A DNA stretch of 64,000 nucleotides from Aphelocoma coerulescens. Lineage: Eukaryota; Chordata; Aves; Passeriformes; Corvidae. Position numbers and translations under genes: made by a program. This document shows positions 20,352 to 33,864 of this stretch, in pieces (position 1 is the stretch's first letter; each line of letters starts with the position of its first letter). The notes beneath the pieces were generated by a model that saw only the letters and a list, made by a program, of their open reading frames with translations, did no database searches and was not told the DNA's origin. The stretch spans positions 63,248,578 through 63,312,577 of the forward strand of contig NC_091014.1 of NCBI RefSeq assembly GCF_041296385.1, written 5' to 3'.

Positions 20352-21065
20352 ACTAAAAATGTACTTACAAGCACATTAGGCACCTATATACTCCCTGTGG
20401 GGTAAAATGCAGAAAGCCTGTAGTGCAGTCAGCTAGGTAGCGGGTGGCAAATGGATATTTCAATGTACAGTATCATTTAAATTTGCTTTTTACATGATGC
20501 CTCTACTGACCACCAAAAATGCAATGAGCACAGAACTTTGGGGAAACATACTCAGAACATAGCAGCATTATGTTTTACCTGAAGGAAAAGCTTGCTTGTA
20601 TCCACTGAGTTGAGAGCCACTGAAAGGATGAGACATAAAATAAATATTTTGTCCACAAAATGGCACATACCCAGCAAATACATTAACAGAATGCACAGCT
20701 TAAAGATTTTCATTAGGAAAGTGAGCAAACTTTTTTTTCCAGAGTGAGAAGCAGAACCTTGATGTTCTTTTTTCCTTCCATTTTTCTTTTACAGCTCATC
20801 TCACTTAACTTCCAAATAAAGACTCTCTCAGAGCCTCTAGCTTAGTGCAAGTTGTTAGGCAATGCTCAGCTGGTAAAGCAGTCTTGTAAAAACTTAGCAG
20901 GGGGGATGGTTGAAAGGATCCAGCATACTGTACTATATTGTGCTATCCATACAGAAATGGGATAATAGACAGGAGTGTGCCATTCCCATTCTTCCCAGGT
21001 CATCTGGGATGAAAACCTGCCAGCTACCTTTCAGTACTGACCCACTAGATCTCTAGAGATATAGG

Positions 21066-21080
21066 AAAAAAAAAAAAAAA
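21066..21080 (+). repeat. A15 homopolymer
   Basis: Fifteen consecutive A residues. I looked upstream for a retrotransposed body that would make this a poly-A tail and did not recognise one. Confidence 0.9.
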
Positions 21081-24000
21081 CAGATACAATACACACATGG
21101 AAAATAAGCCAGCCCTAAAGAGAATAGATCTCCAGACACACAGCAGCTTTGTTGTGTGTGGGCTTTATGCAACCAGATTCCACGGATTGACTTCCACAGA
21201 TTTCAGACTGTTACACCTACATTTCAGTTGCTGTTTCCACACTAAAACATCTAAAGCTTCTTTTCAACCACTGTGTGAGCAAAGACAGAGGTGCAGAAGA
21301 TATGTGCACATGCACTGAGCCGACAGTAACATTTTCAGAGCAGAGAAAAAAAATGAAGTGCTTGAGCAGCTTTTGCCAGGCCTGTTCCTCACATGCTCTC
21401 TGGATAGCCCAGCAAATAGCAGCTTGCTTAAAGCCACCAGCTGGCAGAAGATAAATATTCCACCCATGATAAGAAAAGAATCCAAGTATGAGACCAAAAG
21501 CTGAATTTGCATTGGAAAGTGATGAGCTCACACTTTCTCTCCAGGGACCAAGGAAAGGGGGCTGGCAAGGAAGCAGGAGCAAGAAGATGGTTATGAAACA
21601 CTTTTTTACTTTAGCTATTAATAACAGTCTCCAAGCCACAGGGCACTTGAGAGGAGGAAGGCATCTCCTTGCTTCTATTAATCTTTTTGTCCACCTATTT
21701 GCTTTGGGCTGGCCACAGGGGAGAGGGAAGCAGAGCACAAACGAAAAGTTAAGGAGGTTAAAAGGGCTGAAAAATATTTTCTCCTACATGTTTGGAGGCA
21801 GAAATTAAGTGATCAATAAAAAGTCAGTGAGACAGCAATTACCAGTAAAAACTCACTGATGACCCAATAGCTCATGGAACAAAGTAATATCTCAGCACTG
21901 CTGTCAAGCCAAAGAAAAAGCACAGCAAAGGCTATTCCATGGACAGGTTTCTTTTATAGCAATGTATGTCTTATGATTCTCATAGTAAGATGCTCCCATG
22001 AAGCTTGGTGTTGAGTGAACCAGCTTTAAAACCTATTTCAAAGGGATGTCTAACAAGCAGGGTCCCAGATCGCCAAGAAGAAAATAAGAGTGGATCCACT
22101 GATATCACTCATTCTGAGTATCTGTGATCACATGCAGTGAAGTCTAAGGGTGCCTATCTCTCTGCCTTGGAAAGCTATCTTACATGCTGCTTTGCAATGT
22201 AAATGTGGCTTTCTAGACACATTTAGTCCTTTTAAAGTGAGAGGAACAGAAGCACTTCTCTGTATCCCCTTAGTTTACAGCAAGCACCACAAATCGCTGA
22301 GCTGGAGAAAGCATTTAACTTTCTTGTAGCACTTCAACCTTGTGTTTAAACAGCAGAAATCACAACATGACAATCATTCAGATGCTTCCATGCAACATTA
22401 AGGAAATAAGGCTGAGACCTAACCCAGACAAATCTCCCAAAAAATCCCACTTACAGAGGATCCTACACTTACATTTAGCACTACAGCAGTCTCTTAAAAA
22501 CATCCCTCAAATGCAAGGATTTATGCAGGCTATGCAACTTCTTTATGACATCATTTTCTCATAGGTTTTGTCCTGCAACTAAGTGCAGGGGTGGCAGGAA
22601 GTTTCACAACTTCCACTAGAACATACTAAGTTGTGGTGAGGAGAAAGGAGAGGGAAGAATAAAGTTTGTGTCAGGAGTCACATGGTAGGGATTTATAGCA
22701 ATCAAACTAAGGAGACAGTTTTCCCCTGTCTTAAGCATTGGCTTATGGTCAGAAAGCATTTTGCTTATACGTTGAAGTTAAGATGCATTTTTCTAACTCA
22801 CATGTTGCATATAAAAGGTGAATTGGCTTGCCTTAAATTTGGGAAGTGCACCACCATTAGCATAGATCCTGTTTGGCACATTTTAAATTAAAAGTAACTA
22901 GGAGAAGCCACAGTATTTGAAATTATCTCCGTTCCAAAAGCAGAAACACCAGCAGGCAACTAGCCTATCAAAGAAAAAAGTGAGGAAGAAATACAGCATC
23001 AGCTTTTCGACCAGGTTGGGCTTTTCCCCTGTGAGCAGACTACAGCATGGATAGACCAGAAAGAAGATATCCTGCTATTCCCATAAACTGTTCTCTCTAC
23101 ATCCTGTAATGGTAAGACAGATTATATCCATCCATTGAGGACTCTATTGAGACTTTAAAACTGTGCAAACAGAAGACTTTGGACATATTCTCCCTTTGGT
23201 TGAAAGATTCCTTTCTTAAGTACACCCTTATATTCTGGATTCACTAAGATTCATTAGTCTTTTTTTGTGCTGTCTCTATTGTAGTTATTTAAAAAAAATC
23301 AGGTACTGTGGTTGGAATAAAAACATTTTCAAGACATCACTTCATACACAAGAAAGTACTTCCCAGACAAAGATCCCTTGCAGTTATCAAATGTATGTGC
23401 AGAGTAAAGCTAACAGATGAGATCATCCCTAAGCGAGCAGTTTCTTCCTGCAAGTCCATAATGTCTCTTGCCTCAAACTCTGCCAACTGAATAACTACTC
23501 AGATCACACAGCCTGATGAACAAAAGCTACTAAAGCTACCTTGAAATAAACACTGAGATTTTTTCCTGGTGAGAAGAGACCATTAAATTATACAGGCAGT
23601 ATGTATAATAGCTCTCCAAAGTGAGGAATGGTTTCATGTTTGGCCATGCTCTTTCCCTGTAAAGTCATCCCCTGGATTGTCCGTGTTCAAATTATTAACT
23701 GGTGAGCCACCATCACTAAATTACATGGATACTCCATCTTCCTTTGTAAAGGAGTACACATTCAGAGGGACAAAAGTCTGCACAGCTCACTGCCTTTCCC
23801 TTGCAAGGCTGTTTGCTGCACTATTGTAACTGGACTTACTATTGTCTTGAGGGCTTGAATCAAATAAAGGCCTTGAGAAATTGAATGTTATGTAGATATT
23901 TAAAAAGATGTCCTTGACTAGTCAAACAAACTGAAAGACAACTAGAAGGAAAAGGAAAGGAAGATAAAGATGGTGGTAAGAAGATCAGACAACTCTACTG

Positions 24001-24907
24001 TGAAATCCAAGATGAGTAAAAGCACAATTTGGTCATTCTAAAACCTATGAACCACAGATATTGTTAATCTCCCTGCAGCTGTCTGAAATCATAAGTGGTT
24101 TCTCCTGTCAGAAGGAAATGATTCTTGAAGAAGTATTTGAAATAGGAATAGTTGGTGGATGTGATCAAAAAAATATGTTTCCAATTGACTGGACTGTGCC
24201 CTTACTTATCCGATGATGAGTTTTGCAATACCATCATATGCCCTTGTGTACAGAAGGCTTAAGCATTGAACGCCTCTCCACAAATGCTACAGCAATTCAT
24301 TTCTGGTGAATCAAGTTCTTGCTGCACTCAAATGTACTTCAGTCAACAACTTTGGGCTAGAATCTCAACATTGCTGCAGACACTGCACCAAATGACAACA
24401 GGTTTCACAGCAGATGAAAACACTGGAAGGATAAATGCCCTTGCATGGCGGTAGAGGGAACCAGACTCAGAGAAGGGACCAACTTAGCTCCAGCCCCCAT
24501 CTTCCCTTTGCTTATTCCCAGTACAAATCTGCAAGGATCAGGGTATGCCAATAGCTGCCAGCTATGGCAGTCAGCAGTGAGATGACCTGTTGCCAGCATT
24601 ATCTTGAACAAGGAATTAAGCTGTTCTAGCCAAATCTCAAAGGTATTTAGTATCCAAGCACTTTAGCTAAGATTTATTTCATTTCTCTTCTTTTAAGACA
24701 TGCATATGATATGCTTTAATGCAGGGGGAAAAAATGGCAGAAGCCAGCCCAACTTATGTAAGAGGGGAGCAGATTAGAGTAGGGAAATCCCCTATAGGTC
24801 TAAAAGCATCTTATTTTTTTTCCATGCCAAATAAAGTTAGATGATTATAAAATCATGTGACCCTAGCTTAGGCCCAGAGCTGGTGTATATTTAAATGTAC
24901 TAAGGTG

Positions 24908-24930
24908 TGGGATGAGAATTTCTCATCCCA
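24908..24930. repeat. Perfect 11-bp inverted repeat with 1-nt spacer
   Basis: tgggatgagaa at 24,908-24,918 is followed by a single t and its exact reverse complement ttctcatccca at 24,920-24,930. It could extrude as a hairpin or bind a dimeric factor. No coding or transposon context is visible. Confidence 0.85.
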
Positions 24931-27596
24931 TTTACTGCTGGATCAGTGCAAGTTGGAGGGCATATTGGAGTTTGCTTTGGGAGGCTATTGTGACATGATG
25001 TTCCCTTGCCTATAACATCCTCTTGTCTTTCAGTAAACGTCATCTACCACTTCGTGCACTTTCCCATCTGAAATGTCACATCAAATCAGAGGGTCACAAT
25101 ATGAAGATCTCCCACTCACTGCAATGTAAGATGTTCCGACCAGGACAAGCTGGACTAAATATTTCTGCTGCCTGTCAAGAAAGATGTATAGACTGCAAGA
25201 CACAATTCAAAGTGCACTGAGCAGCATTAGATAATATAACTCCATGGATGGAAGCAATAAGCATTGTCTGAAAGGTGAGCACTGCATATCTGAAGGCCTT
25301 GCCACCACCCAATGCATCCCACCATCCCTGTGCCTGAAAGGCCAGCAGAATCCTGCTGGAGTTTATAGCCTGAAGTGTTATTCAGCCCTTTACAATTCAA
25401 GAACCTGCTTTATGATCCTCATTCTGACAGAGGAGGAGGCAACCATATCCCAAAAGATCCAGCACCATACACAGAACCAAAGAAGAGCTCTCTTCCAAGC
25501 ACCACTTGAACAGTACAGCACAGGCTTTTTACACCACACTGGTGAAATTCAGATTTGGAAAGAAGGGGCTATGGAAACAGGCATTTATTCAGACACTGTC
25601 AGCTCAGGATTTATGTTTTTTAATCTATACTCCTAGCCTGAACTTTAACAAATGCTCATGTCTCAGTAGCCTCTGATAACGCCCAATGGGACCAATGCTG
25701 TACAATTACAGTGAACAGAATCTGTGCCCTGAAAGACTTTTGCTGATCCTGTTCAGTACCTCCCCTCCTCATCTAGTTCATTTTGTATAGTATGTAAAGA
25801 TAAGCCTTGAACTGCAGTGTTTGATCTCAGAAATTATAAACTCCATGATTCAGCATCCTGCGTGCTTCCAGACACATTTTTATCTGTAGAATTAATTCTA
25901 AACCCAACTGTTGTTATAGATTGGTGTATTCTATGAATGCTTCACTTTCTATTTTAGTTACTTCTCTAAAAATACCTTGCACAGTCTATTTCTCAATATC
26001 ATCTCAAACTATTTATTAAAGACAGTATTGCTGCCCAGCATTAATTTACATACGATTCCCCTCCCAAAAGTCAGGCCTTCTGTTTCCTATCTCTGTATAC
26101 CAACACAGAGACACTAACTCACAGACAGTGCAATCAGTCCCCTTTGCTATAGGTCTAAATGCAGACCTAAGTCCATCATTCTATTAACTCTAAGTTATTT
26201 AATACAGTAGATCTCTATTCCACCCCTCCAAACATACCAATTACAAATTGAGGCAATAAAATCATGAACAGCAAGTGATTGTCCAAAGTGAGGGACCAGT
26301 ATCTTCCTACAACATGAAACTCTTCCTACACTAAATTTCAACATGGCTTAGGAGAAGGACTGAGCAGATGTTAACACACCCTCCCTAATTTTCTTTCCTC
26401 TTCTTTTTTCCAGGGCTGTTCAGCTATTTTTCAGCTATTTGTTCAGCCTTTTAGAGTCAGAGCACGAGGCTTCAGTTCACCGAGTGCAGGATGAGCTGAA
26501 AAAGATCCAGGATGATTCTAAACATGCCTCCACTGGACCATCAGCCACTCTGATGAAAAGGATGAAGACAACATGCCAACCTAACAGAAAGCACATTCTT
26601 CGGAAAACATCTAAACCTTTAAGAAAATATGCCATTAGCTTTATTCTTAGCTCCTAGGGTTCTGCTATATCAGGTTTAATTACAGCAATTGTGACAAAAA
26701 CCATAGTAAAGAGCTATAACTGCAAGCTGATCTTGCCCAGAGATTCCACCCACCCAGGTAAGAGCCAAATGCAGCACCAGGAAGAAACTGCAGTACAAGC
26801 TCAGTGAGTTGTACATGCAAATCAGTTTCATCAAAAATATTTCTGAGTACAGCCTACCTTAAAGGCAACAAGAGATTAAGGTGGCAGGCACCAGACAGAT
26901 TCAGGAAGCATCCCCAGGACAAAAAGACTTAGGAAGGAGAAGCAAAATGCTCGTCTCGTACTGCAGTAGAAATACAGTAAGGGTGCACAAGTGCCAGACT
27001 CACTTGCAGCACAGTCAATACCCCAAAACAAAAACCTAAGTCTGTTGTACGACATCACTGGAATCAGCTAAAGATGACCCTTACACATCCTCAGGAAACT
27101 GATCAGCCTGATCATGCCTAGAGAAAAGAACACCCAAGTTTAGATGGTTAACAGGAGGGGTTACAGTGCTTATGCTTGTAGCTACACAACTGGGCAACAG
27201 GCATAAAATAAATGAAGAAAAAAAGAGCTAACAGCACAGAGCCCTAAAAGGAGTGAGAAATAAAAGACAAAATAGCCCAATTTCTGGAACTGCTAACATT
27301 ATCATATATGTTTGTATAACTCATTTGCAAATGTGGTAGATTTTATACCATAAGGATTAAACAGTTTTTCTGAATATAGCCACAGCAGATGCAGGATAGA
27401 GGGAGAACCATTCTCAGTACAGGGACACAGTTCAAGTAAAATACTCCAATCCCAGAACAGCAGTAAGTGAACAGCTCTCAAATGTGCAGGAATGTGATTT
27501 CATCCACACAAGAGAGAAGCCTTTACTAGGAGCACACACAAAGGCAAGACTAGATGTTGACCCTTCCTAATGGACTAAAGAAAAGATACTTGGAAA

Positions 27597-27740
27597 TATA
27601 GAATCATAGAAGGGGTTGGTTTGGAAAGGACCTTAAAGACCACCCAATTCTAACCCCCTTGCCACAGGCAGGGACACCTTTCACCAGGATCAGGTCGCTC
27701 AAAGCCCCATCCAACCTGTCTTCGAACTCTCCCAGAGCTT
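27597..27740 (-). mobile_element. CR1 LINE 3' end, 5' truncated
   Basis: The + strand begins atagaatcatagaa, the characteristic CR1 terminus seen from the 3' end. It continues with tttggaaaggaccttaaaga, gccacaggcagggacacc and gctcaaagccccatccaacc, all matching the avian CR1 3' UTR in order. Similarity fades at about 27,740. There is no poly-A, as expected for CR1. This is the best-preserved 3' UTR of the window's CR1 copies and is strong evidence that the genome is avian or a close relative. Confidence 0.93.
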
Positions 27741-27744
27741 TAAT

Positions 27745-30700
27745 ATTTTTCTGAGATTTAATAAACAGCTTTCCAAAATGAGTGAGCAAGTGGTCTAGAA
27801 TTGCAGAGAATGGCAGAAAACGCAGATTTCCACGTAGCATTTCCCACATTCCAGCAAAAAATCTTTCCCACAGGAAAATAACCAAGTTATCTTAAGAAAT
27901 GAAAAATAACAGTATTCATCTGTTACTCTACCGACTTTCAACTATGGAAAAAGATTTTACTATGAAATTGCATGACAATAACTTACTTTAAATAAGAATA
28001 TGAAGTACTCTTGACATATAGACCATGATATTTAAGAACACTTAGGTTGTCTTGAAAAGGAGGGAGCAAAAGAAAATACCGTGGTTCTCTGTTTAGATTT
28101 CCTACAGACCTGGTGACATTTATTGTAATTCAGCAGTGCTGTGGCAATGACTAGGAACTTTGGTCTTGGACCAGGTTCCCATGAGCCCAGGTACTCTGTG
28201 ATTGTGAAACTAATACTGCTCCAGACTCAATTTTTTCACCATCTGAAAAAAATTTCAAGCACTTCTGCATGTCTCCAACATCACATCTATAAGCTGATTT
28301 TCTACTGGGGTAGAGAGATGTACTTAAACAGTAAAAAAATAATAGCTACATATACTACTAATACTCAAGATCTAAGAAAAGACATAACCAAGTGGAATGA
28401 TCTCATGATACTCAAACCATACATGCCACCCACAAGAGTTGCTACTTGAAGCCAAGTCTGTAATTTTATTATTCATATTATACCAGGGCAGAAAACAGAA
28501 TCTGAAATAGTCCTGGCTGTTTAGAATGTTTAGAATATTTATAATCTTGTACTCCAAAAGGCAGTAAGAACATGTAGACTCTTGAGGTCCCACAAGGAAG
28601 TAGGACATAGTCATGTAAGCTGCACATTGCCTCTGTGGCCACCTTTAAGCCTCAACTCATGCTCCTCTGATTTAGTCATGTGCCTTTTGCCCAATTAGGA
28701 TAATTTAAATCTGAGGCTTTGATCATTCTGGAGCCCTGATTCCATGCCACAAAGTACAAAAACAGTAAAGGGGTTTACTTCAAACAGTTGCACATGACCC
28801 ATGGCAATAATACACTACTTGAATCACTTCAGCACTGGACAGCTCTGCAACTGCTCAGCACTGACACTGCAGAACGAGAGGCCCAAATATGCTGACCTGG
28901 ACACGAAGCTGAGCATGATTTCCCCTCAGCTATTACTCCTAATCCTATAAAGTGAATCTGAGAAATACAATGTGGCCGTTGTGCACAATAGAAGTGAGAC
29001 TGGCATCCTTCAACTAATAGAAGAGCAGACTCACATTACCACAGATACTCTTACTAGGAGAATATTTACGAGGAGATTTTTAAATCATTTTTAAGCTATG
29101 CCAGATATAATCAGTTACTTACCTGTATCTGGAGAACATTAGTGCCTGCTGGACCCTCAGCCCAGAGATAGAAAGGACAGGGATAATCACTCATGCCTTG
29201 TCAGAAATGGGTACCATCATACTTTCAGCAAGGTGCACACTTGTGGCTGTGCTGCATCAGGAATGCAGTCAGGCATTGTGAACTGCATTGCTCTGCCACA
29301 TCACTTGACAGCGTGATGGAAGGTTCTGACAGTATCTTTCATTAGGGTTAGGGCTATGCTGCTCCCATCAGCCAGAAGGAAACTGGAAGCACTGTCCTGC
29401 CAGAGTCCATAGCGTGTCTTGGCAAGCAGGCCCAGGCTCCTGTATCATGAATTACCTGGTTGGAAGAATTGCAGCTTGTTGCAATATTAAAAATAAATAT
29501 CCTTTCATTGGTTTAACCTTTGGTTCCTTAACCCTGCCGTTCACCTCTCTGAACTACAAACAACAATCACAGCTCATGACTGTTTAGGGAGGGGCAGTAG
29601 CTTCTCCCTATTCCAGAAAAGTAAGAGTGAACTGTACTATTTAGCATGAACCCACACCAGATGATAATGAAATGAATTAGCAATAAAAATTTATTTCATG
29701 CATAAAAACCTTTTGAAAGAGGAATAAGCCAGGCTCCAAATTACCATTAAAATTAACTTCCATTGATGCTCTGCCAGTGCTGCTGAACTCATGTTCTTTG
29801 CAGAAGCTGAGTGGATTGATGATTGAGTGGTATCAATTAACATGAACTGTTGTGCTAGTTGCTTCATCTGGAGATCAAAGCATTTTGTTTTAAGGAGAAC
29901 AGAGAAATGCAGCACCACTAAGGCTACCCCCTTCTGCATCTCTCTCCATTTCCAATACCTAGTCTCTGGCACGACTAGCATTCTTTCCCAAGCATAACTC
30001 TCTGTATTTAAGTAACCAACAACCATAAAGTCAAACCAAAAATTCCATCTTCTGGGAATTAAAGCTCTAAATAGCATGGTTCCACGGGGACCACAGGCAA
30101 CCAAAGTGTTGTGTTACAGAGCTATGACACAACTAACAATGGCTGAGTGATGTTCAGGTGACTGGACACAGCTTGTGCTGGTTTCTTTCCCTGGCAAGAT
30201 GACAAATCTCTGTTCAAGGTGGCTGCCTGTTTTTTCATACATTTCCAGGCAACACTACTGAGTCTTTCAGCCCTCTTCCTTGTCAAATATCAATTTGAGA
30301 GTGTGATGCTTATATTTTCCTCAGCTTATAAACCACCCAGTTTTTTTGATCCATGCCAGTGAGCTGCAGCTGGAAGCACCTAAGCAGCAAGCAAGTTGTG
30401 ACAATAGTGAAGGAGCATCAAGAAGGGGAAAACTACATATTGAAAGACTCCTGATTGCCCCAGAAGTTCACACACATTCTGTCAGGTCACTCAAAACACT
30501 CCCAATCATCAGTCTAAACTGAAGCAAATGCCTGGGGAACAGTGCACAAACTATTTTGCCTTTGTGATTAGTGCCTAGTCATCATCTGAGTGTTTCACCA
30601 CTGCCCCGGCAGGGTAGGACAGGTACACGGGCTCTGTCTCACGGCTTGGCCTCACCAGAGTTTCTCAGTACTGACTGCAAGTCCCACTGTAGTAACAAAA

Positions 30701-33475
30701 TTCAACTAAGTAGTCTATCTGGACTACTTACTACTTAGTCTACCTTTCAAAGCAGGCAAATTCACTACATCACACTCCAAATGTGGGATGTTAGCAAACA
30801 CACCTAAAGCCACAGGAAACAGATTAATGAGATTCTTTAATATTAGCATCTATACTAGCACAAGAGTTATACCTCCAAGGAATGGGCAACTTAATACCTA
30901 AAGTACATCCACTGCTTCTCTTTGCTCTTTAGGGGCAAAGAAGGATCTATTCCAACAGCTGTAGCAAAACATGACTTCACTTGGATCTAGCATGCTCTCC
31001 CTGCTAAATCCCAAAATACCCTGTAGAGGCAAACAAATAACAGCAGGTATGGAAAAGAGTTAAGGAACTGACAAAGGCCACATTCTCTTCTCAGTTTCAA
31101 GATGAGGTGGAAAGTCAATAAAAGAAAAAAGCTCATGCTGATGGCAAGAGCTGCAATAAAGAAGACTCACATCAACAGGGCAAGACTATCAGCTATGAGA
31201 AGGCAGAGGTTAAGACTGAAGCCAAACCTAAAAAAAACCCCAAAGGTGTAGTCCCACATTTTGGAGGCACCCAAGAAAAAAGGGCCAAAATTCTACTTTT
31301 TCATATCTGTCTTAAGACATTTATCCTGGGCTTATACACAGCAGTTGCTTGCAATAGCAGAAGACTACACTGATTTAGTAACTCTTCCTAATCCTGCACA
31401 GAGGTGTCAGGAGAAGACAGTAAGAATGATCTGAATTTCTAGGATGTGAACAGAAAAAAAACCACAAGAGTAATTAAATATTTTAATTCTCCTCTGTAAG
31501 TTCTGCCACTATGACCTCACTACATTATTTGAAGTACTCTCTACTTAGCTAACATTTTTAATAAGAATAAACCACCTCTAGCCTCCATTCCACTATAACC
31601 ACCATTACCCACCCATAAGACTTGCTCAGCACAGCCATTCAAAGTCCTCTGAACAGGATCAGATCTATGCTGCCTTGTACAACAGAGCAGCAGGGAACAC
31701 TTCAATTAGTGTTTTCTTCTGAAGGGTAGAAAAATATTCTGAAACTACTCTGCCTGGTAACAAACTGCATCTTTCACACTACTGGAGAATTGAAACTGAT
31801 TCCTACTTCATGTACTTTCCTTAGTTTAATTTTTCTGTTTTGTTTTACAGATTTGCTTCTACCATTATGAAAACTACATGAAATATTACAAAAGCAATGG
31901 AGAAGGGAATGTCAGTTTTAAGAGAAATTAAGTTTTCACTTACCCTGCTAAAATAAATTAGTCAAGATGGGTAGGAACAACCTCAGTGGAAAAAGAAAAC
32001 CTACAAACTAATTTATTTCTCCAAATTTCCTTTGCCTCCTTCATAGGGTGACTTGGTTCATTGACTCTGAACTCAGAGTGAAACAGAGGTCACTTCTACC
32101 TTTCAAAGCAAGTATGGCTCACACACACACCCCAGCACTGGAAGTCTTTACATGGGTCAGGTTCTGGAGCCATTCCCCTGCCAAGCTGGGCATCCAGTCA
32201 CCAGCAATTACAGAAACAATTAAATACATGTTTTCCTGCTATGCAAAGAAGTGCATTTCAATAACATTCCTGCATACTTATTAAATGTTTTCCCCTGGAA
32301 GATCTCCAGGATGATAAACATTCATTAATCACCACAAAACTACATGAAAACTACATCAAATAGGTGATCACAGAGCTAGAGGCCATTTTATATTAGGTCA
32401 ACTTCATGCTGCTCTGGTGACACACAGCCAACTTGCTGTGAGCCATTCCAGCCCCAGAATTACCTTTCTTGCAAGAAAACACTTTGGCCAACAGCACCGT
32501 TGCTTTTGTCAATCATCCCAAAAGAGCTGGCCAAGAGAAGAAAGGGCAGATCCAGGCATCCATGAACTGATAATCTTCAACTAACTTAGCAGCTGAGCCA
32601 GACCACAGATTGTCAGCACAAGTGACCTTCAGGAACCCTCATGGGCCAGGGGAGAGGAAGGAAGGGCACAGCCAGATCCCACATTTTCCCACAGGCCATG
32701 GGATCACAGATTTAGAGCTCAGCTAGTTGAGTCACCCACACCTCAGGAAAAGATGACAAACCCTTGCCATTGCAGCAGGTGGCTCTCACTGCCCACACCT
32801 GTCACAAAACATTCTCAGTGAATAGCCCAGAGCATAAGACTTGACTAGAGTTAACAGAATCCCAGAACACACTCAGGGGTAGTCTGCATTGAAATAAGGT
32901 GTTTTTACATTATTTTTGCAATAAAGGTAAGACTTTTCCTGAAAAATCATACTAGCATAAAATCCAGTATGCTGTGTTACAAGCAAATCACTTGATCCTA
33001 ATATAGCTTATTTTTGCTCCTGAACAGGAACAAGCTATTCTAATGGAAAAGCTGGAGTTGAAATAAGAAAACTCAGACACCAACATTTTTTACAATTAGA
33101 GAAATTGCTAGCACATCACTAGACTGTTTAAATTTTATACCCATGTAGAAGACAAGCCTTGAAATGCAGTTTACAGAGAATTTGCACTGCAGAGTACTGC
33201 TGTGTCTGATGCTCAATCAGAAGAACATAGATGTTTTGGTACTTTCATTTGTATACATGAGTATTTGTACAAATGCATGTTTTAATTAAGCCTTATTAAT
33301 GTACTTAGTCTATTTTCTCACTATAATTATACAGTTATACAGAAGAACATTCAAAAGCCTAGATGACTCAGGAGTTTGACAGCAAGATATGAACTGCCAA
33401 ATTTAGTCAACAGTACAAACCCAGCTACCCAGCTTAAATCAGTAATCTGGTGCAGACAGTCATTTAAATACAACT
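27745..33475. other. Intronic sequence, nothing recognised
   Basis: AT-rich unique sequence apart from the 30.7 kb inverted repeat. A 137-codon minus-strand open frame at 29,691-30,104 has no recognisable domain and no splice or promoter context. Confidence 0.55.
30705..30739. repeat. 10-bp inverted repeat, 15-nt loop
   Basis: actaagtagt at 30,705-30,714 and its exact complement actacttagt at 30,730-30,739 could form a short stem. The sequence between contains another partial actactta copy, so local duplication may explain it. Confidence 0.7.
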
Positions 33476-33479
33476 CTGA

Positions 33480-33860
33480 CAAGTTTTATCCTTTTTTCTT
33501 TGTTAATTGTCTGCTAACAGGCTGCAAATAAAATCTGAAATTTATTCATTATTCAAAATGATTCATAAATGTCTTCACTGACTAACCCTCAGCCTACAAA
33601 TATCTTAAGCTACGGCTGTCACAACCAAGTAAACAATTTGCAATTCATGGTGTAACTTATGTAATGAATTTCTTCACCTTATGTAACCAGCTTGAACAGT
33701 TTAAAGAGCTGACAAACACAGCATACATTTTTAATTGCACACTCCCAGCTGGCAGTCGGGGTGGTTAGAGGAATCACCGTCCCAGGAAACATACAGTGCC
33801 ATGTGATTTAGGTTGCAAATGCAAAATCTTTCACTTGAGAACATGCTTTGAAACTCACCT
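33480..33860. promoter_or_regulatory. Candidate conserved non-coding element
   Basis: This repeat-free block carries many transcription-factor-like words in close packing: ttattcattattc, tgattcataaatg, ttatgtaatgaat, tttttaattgcac and an octamer-like atgcaaaat. It also has retained CpGs (ctacggctgtc, cagtcggggtgg, caccgtccc). The composition resembles known developmental enhancers in large brain-expressed genes. The call is inference from composition only. Confidence 0.3.
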
Positions 33861-33864
33861 TCTT

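Larger units (their letters stand above)
19200..27590. other. Intronic sequence, little recognised
   Basis: It holds the 10-bp tandem at 20.3 kb, the A15 run at 21.07 kb and the inverted repeat at 24.9 kb. A stretch at 26,245-26,300 (gaggcaataaa...agcaagtgattgtccaaa) faintly resembles an inverted MIR core, too weak to call. No gene is visible. Confidence 0.55.

Noticed and set aside
21217..21738. 173-codon minus-strand open frame
   Set aside because: No recognisable domain, an open frame also lies on the opposite strand, there is no splice or promoter context, and the composition is like the flanking intron.
26245..26300. Possible inverted MIR core
   Set aside because: Only one short stretch resembles it; no ordered series of matches.
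29343..29355. Two TTAGGG-like units
   Set aside because: Only two imperfect copies, too few for an interstitial telomere repeat.
29691..30104. 137-codon minus-strand open frame
   Set aside because: No known family, no flanking gene features, and biased toward hydrophobic and aromatic residues without a coherent domain.
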